A stretch of DNA of 8,995 nt from Wenzhouxiangella sp. (GTDB lineage Bacteria; Pseudomonadota; Gammaproteobacteria; Xanthomonadales; Wenzhouxiangellaceae). Both the position numbers and the translations under genes were made by a program. Below the pieces are notes generated by a model that was not told the DNA's origin, made no database searches, and saw only the letters and a program-made list of their open reading frames with translations. Below are positions 7,860-8,995 of this stretch, one piece after another. The stretch spans positions 1 to 8,995 of the forward strand of contig SLJA01000233.1 of assembly GCA_007135355.1 (NCBI GenBank), written 5' to 3'. Positions within the stretch are counted from its first letter, which is position 1. Every line of letters begins with the position of its first letter.

Positions 7860-8501
7860 ATGGCTCCCAAAACCCGGCGCCGCGGCGGTGATCGACTGCG
7901 CCTGGAAATTGCTGCCGAAGCCGCGCGCATCATTGCCGTCGAGGGCCAACGCTCCTATCTGAGCGCGAAGCACAAGGCAGCCGAACGACTCGGCGCCAGC
8001 ACGCGCGGCGGGCTGCCGTCCAATCGCCAGATCGAGCAAGCACTGAAGGAGTGGCAACTGCTCTACAGCGGGCCGGAGCGGCTGGCGCAACTGCGCAGGC
8101 TGCGCGAAGCAGCCCTGGAGGCCATGGAATTTCTCAGCCCCTTTCGCCCGCGCCTGGTCGGACCGGTGCTGGAGGGCACGGCCGATGAGTTTTCGCGCGT
8201 GTGCCTGCACGTCTACGATGATGACCCCGATAGCGTTGTGCGCTACTTGATGGAGCATGGCATTGCCCATGAGCAGGAGCGGCGGCGTATTCGCTGGCAT
8301 GACGGGGGCTGGCGCGAGATCGACGTGCTGGTCGTGGAAGCTGGAGACCACACCGTTGAAATGGCCTTGATGATCGGCCGCGATGCGCTCCAGGCGCCCC
8401 CCAGCCCCATCGATGGACGACCTCTGCAGCGCGCCGGACTGAACGAATTACGCGCCTTGCTGGAGAGCGATCCGGATGCGGCAGCGTCCATGTTTGACTG
8501 A
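7860..8501 (+). CDS. Conserved-type protein of unknown function behind PBP1A
   Basis: A soluble 213-residue protein with no signal peptide or membrane span, so probably cytoplasmic. The N-terminus is very basic (KTRRRGGDRLR), followed by a helical part (about 11-90) with EAARIIAVEG (20-29), AKHKAAERLGAS (36-47) and LPSNRQIEQAL (52-62). The second half (about 96-170) looks alpha/beta, with PRLVGPVLEGTADEF (97-111), LHVYDDDPDSVVRYL (116-130) and paired strands around 143-172. This pattern reminds me of a proteobacterial family sometimes annotated as nucleotidyltransferase-like, but I see no clear GS-x-DxD catalytic motif, so I give no function. The ATG at 7860 is 11 bases after the PBP1A stop and the ribosome site is weak, suggesting coupled expression. 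A TTG at 7854 would add only two residues. Confidence 0.8.
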   Translation: MAPKTRRRGGDRLRLEIAAEAARIIAVEGQRSYLSAKHKAAERLGASTRGGLPSNRQIEQALKEWQLLYSGPERLAQLRRLREAALEAMEFLSPFRPRLVGPVLEGTADEFSRVCLHVYDDDPDSVVRYLMEHGIAHEQERRRIRWHDGGWREIDVLVVEAGDHTVEMALMIGRDALQAPPSPIDGRPLQRAGLNELRALLESDPDAAASMFD

Positions 8502-8538
8502 GCACAACACTCAGCGCTCTCCCAGTCCGCGCCATCCG

Positions 8539-8562
8539 ACCGATCAGCTGGCGCTTATCGGT
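8539..8562 (+). terminator. Stem-loop after the 7860-8501 gene (weak terminator candidate)
   Basis: The arms ACCGAT (8539-8544) and ATCGGT (8557-8562) pair perfectly. One C/T mismatch and a further AGC/GCT pairing follow, leaving a TGGC loop, for about nine pairs in all. It lies 37 bases after the stop codon and before the next gene. No run of T follows, so it is not a classic intrinsic terminator; it could stabilise the 3' end, pause polymerase or be a binding site. Confidence 0.35.
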
Positions 8563-8589
8563 AATTCATGCGCGGTTAAGCATGCGGGT

Positions 8590-8597
8590 GCTACGCT
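8590..8597 (+). promoter_or_regulatory. Candidate extended -10 promoter of the aromatic-rich lipoprotein
   Basis: TGCTACGCT (8589-8597) matches an extended -10 (TG-n-TAnnnT). No good -35 is seen at 16-18 bases, which extended -10 promoters can do without. Transcription would begin near 8604, leaving a leader of about 16 bases that contains the GAGG ribosome site at 8607-8610, nine bases before the ATG at 8620. Promoter and ribosome site together favour the 8620 start. Confidence 0.35.
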
Positions 8598-8619
8598 TGG
8601 CACCATGAGGCGAGCAAGC

Positions 8620-8995
8620 ATGATGAAAGCTGGCGTATTGTTGATGATCGCTGTGATCACTGGCGGGTGCGCGACCTACCATCAACCGCGCTATGGCGGG
8701 GACGGGGTTTATTACGATCAATGGCACGCTGCTCCGCGCCAGGTGGTGGTCGTCGATCCCATGTTCTATCCATTCTGGTCGCTGGATTTTTTCTACTTCA
8801 GCCACTTTCATCGCCCCTACCGACCCCTCTTTTTCGCCCATGATCCCTGGTTTTTCCACGACCCGTGGTTTTACCCACGACGCGGATGGGCAACCGGTGT
8901 GGTTTGGTCTCACCCCATTGTCTATCAATCACCACGCCCGGATCAGCGACTGTTTTTGCTGCAAGAGGCGCGTGCACCTGTACGCCCGCCCCGGC
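8620..8995 (+). CDS. Aromatic- and histidine-rich putative lipoprotein (3' end outside window)
   Basis: The frame is open from 8620 to the right edge, giving about 125 residues with no stop. The N-terminus (M-M-K-A-G then a hydrophobic stretch) ends in a lipobox T-G-G-C with Cys17, so the product is probably an envelope lipoprotein. The mature part is unusual: after VVVVDPMFYPFW it is dominated by Phe, Tyr, Trp, His, Pro and Arg, and it holds a tandem HDPWFF/HDPWFY repeat (8839-8874). It then continues with VVWSHPIVYQS and RLFLLQEAR. GAGG (8607-8610) precedes the ATG at 8620 by nine bases; an in-frame ATG at 8605 would add five residues but has no ribosome site. An antisense open frame over the same bases lacks any comparable signal. 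I do not recognise a named family. Confidence 0.75.
   Translation, partial: MMKAGVLLMIAVITGGCATYHQPRYGGDGVYYDQWHAAPRQVVVVDPMFYPFWSLDFFYFSHFHRPYRPLFFAHDPWFFHDPWFYPRRGWATGVVWSHPIVYQSPRPDQRLFLLQEARAPVRPPR

Noticed and set aside
8566..8928. A 120-codon minus-strand frame over the right-edge lipoprotein
   Set aside because: The plus-strand frame has a lipobox signal, a ribosome site and a peptide repeat kept through synonymous changes; the minus frame has none of these.

Overview
The window carries two conserved chromosomal blocks of a high-GC gammaproteobacterium. On the minus strand lies the type IV pilus alignment/secretin operon pilM-pilN-pilO-pilP-pilQ. On the plus strand, divergent from pilM, lies a class A penicillin-binding protein 1A gene. 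The divergent PBP1A/pilMNOPQ arrangement is well known in Pseudomonas and related gammaproteobacteria (ponA next to pilM). Nothing here fixes the genus; a Xanthomonadales/Chromatiales-like lineage is only a guess.

Layout. Positions 1-62 (minus) hold the first 20 codons of a lipoprotein gene that follows pilQ, in the place where aroK sits in Pseudomonas. Positions 118-5140 (minus) hold pilQ, pilP, pilO, pilN and pilM, read from right to left. The pilM/N/O/P junctions are nearly gapless (1-bp overlap, 2-bp gap, 4-bp overlap). The only real gap, 76 bp between pilP and pilQ, is exactly filled by a 26-codon open frame. Positions 5141-5370 are the divergent control region, with a candidate promoter and a perfect 7-bp inverted repeat. 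Positions 5371-7848 (plus) encode PBP1A. Eleven bases later comes a 213-aa conserved-type protein of unknown function (7860-8501). After an intergenic stretch with a hairpin and a candidate extended -10 promoter, an aromatic-rich lipoprotein gene (8620 onward) runs off the right edge.

How the genes work together. PilM (cytoplasmic, actin-like) binds the N-terminal tail of PilN. PilN and PilO form inner-membrane heterodimers. The lipoprotein PilP joins them to PilQ, the outer-membrane secretin through which the pilus passes. PBP1A polymerises and cross-links the peptidoglycan that this envelope-spanning machine must cross. The flanking lipoprotein genes fit an envelope-centred neighbourhood, but their roles are unknown.

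I see no mobile element, CRISPR array, tRNA or rRNA, and no convincing new multigene system. The most unusual items are the pilP-pilQ mini-ORF, the unknown gene packed behind PBP1A, and the aromatic-rich lipoprotein with an HDPWF tandem repeat.
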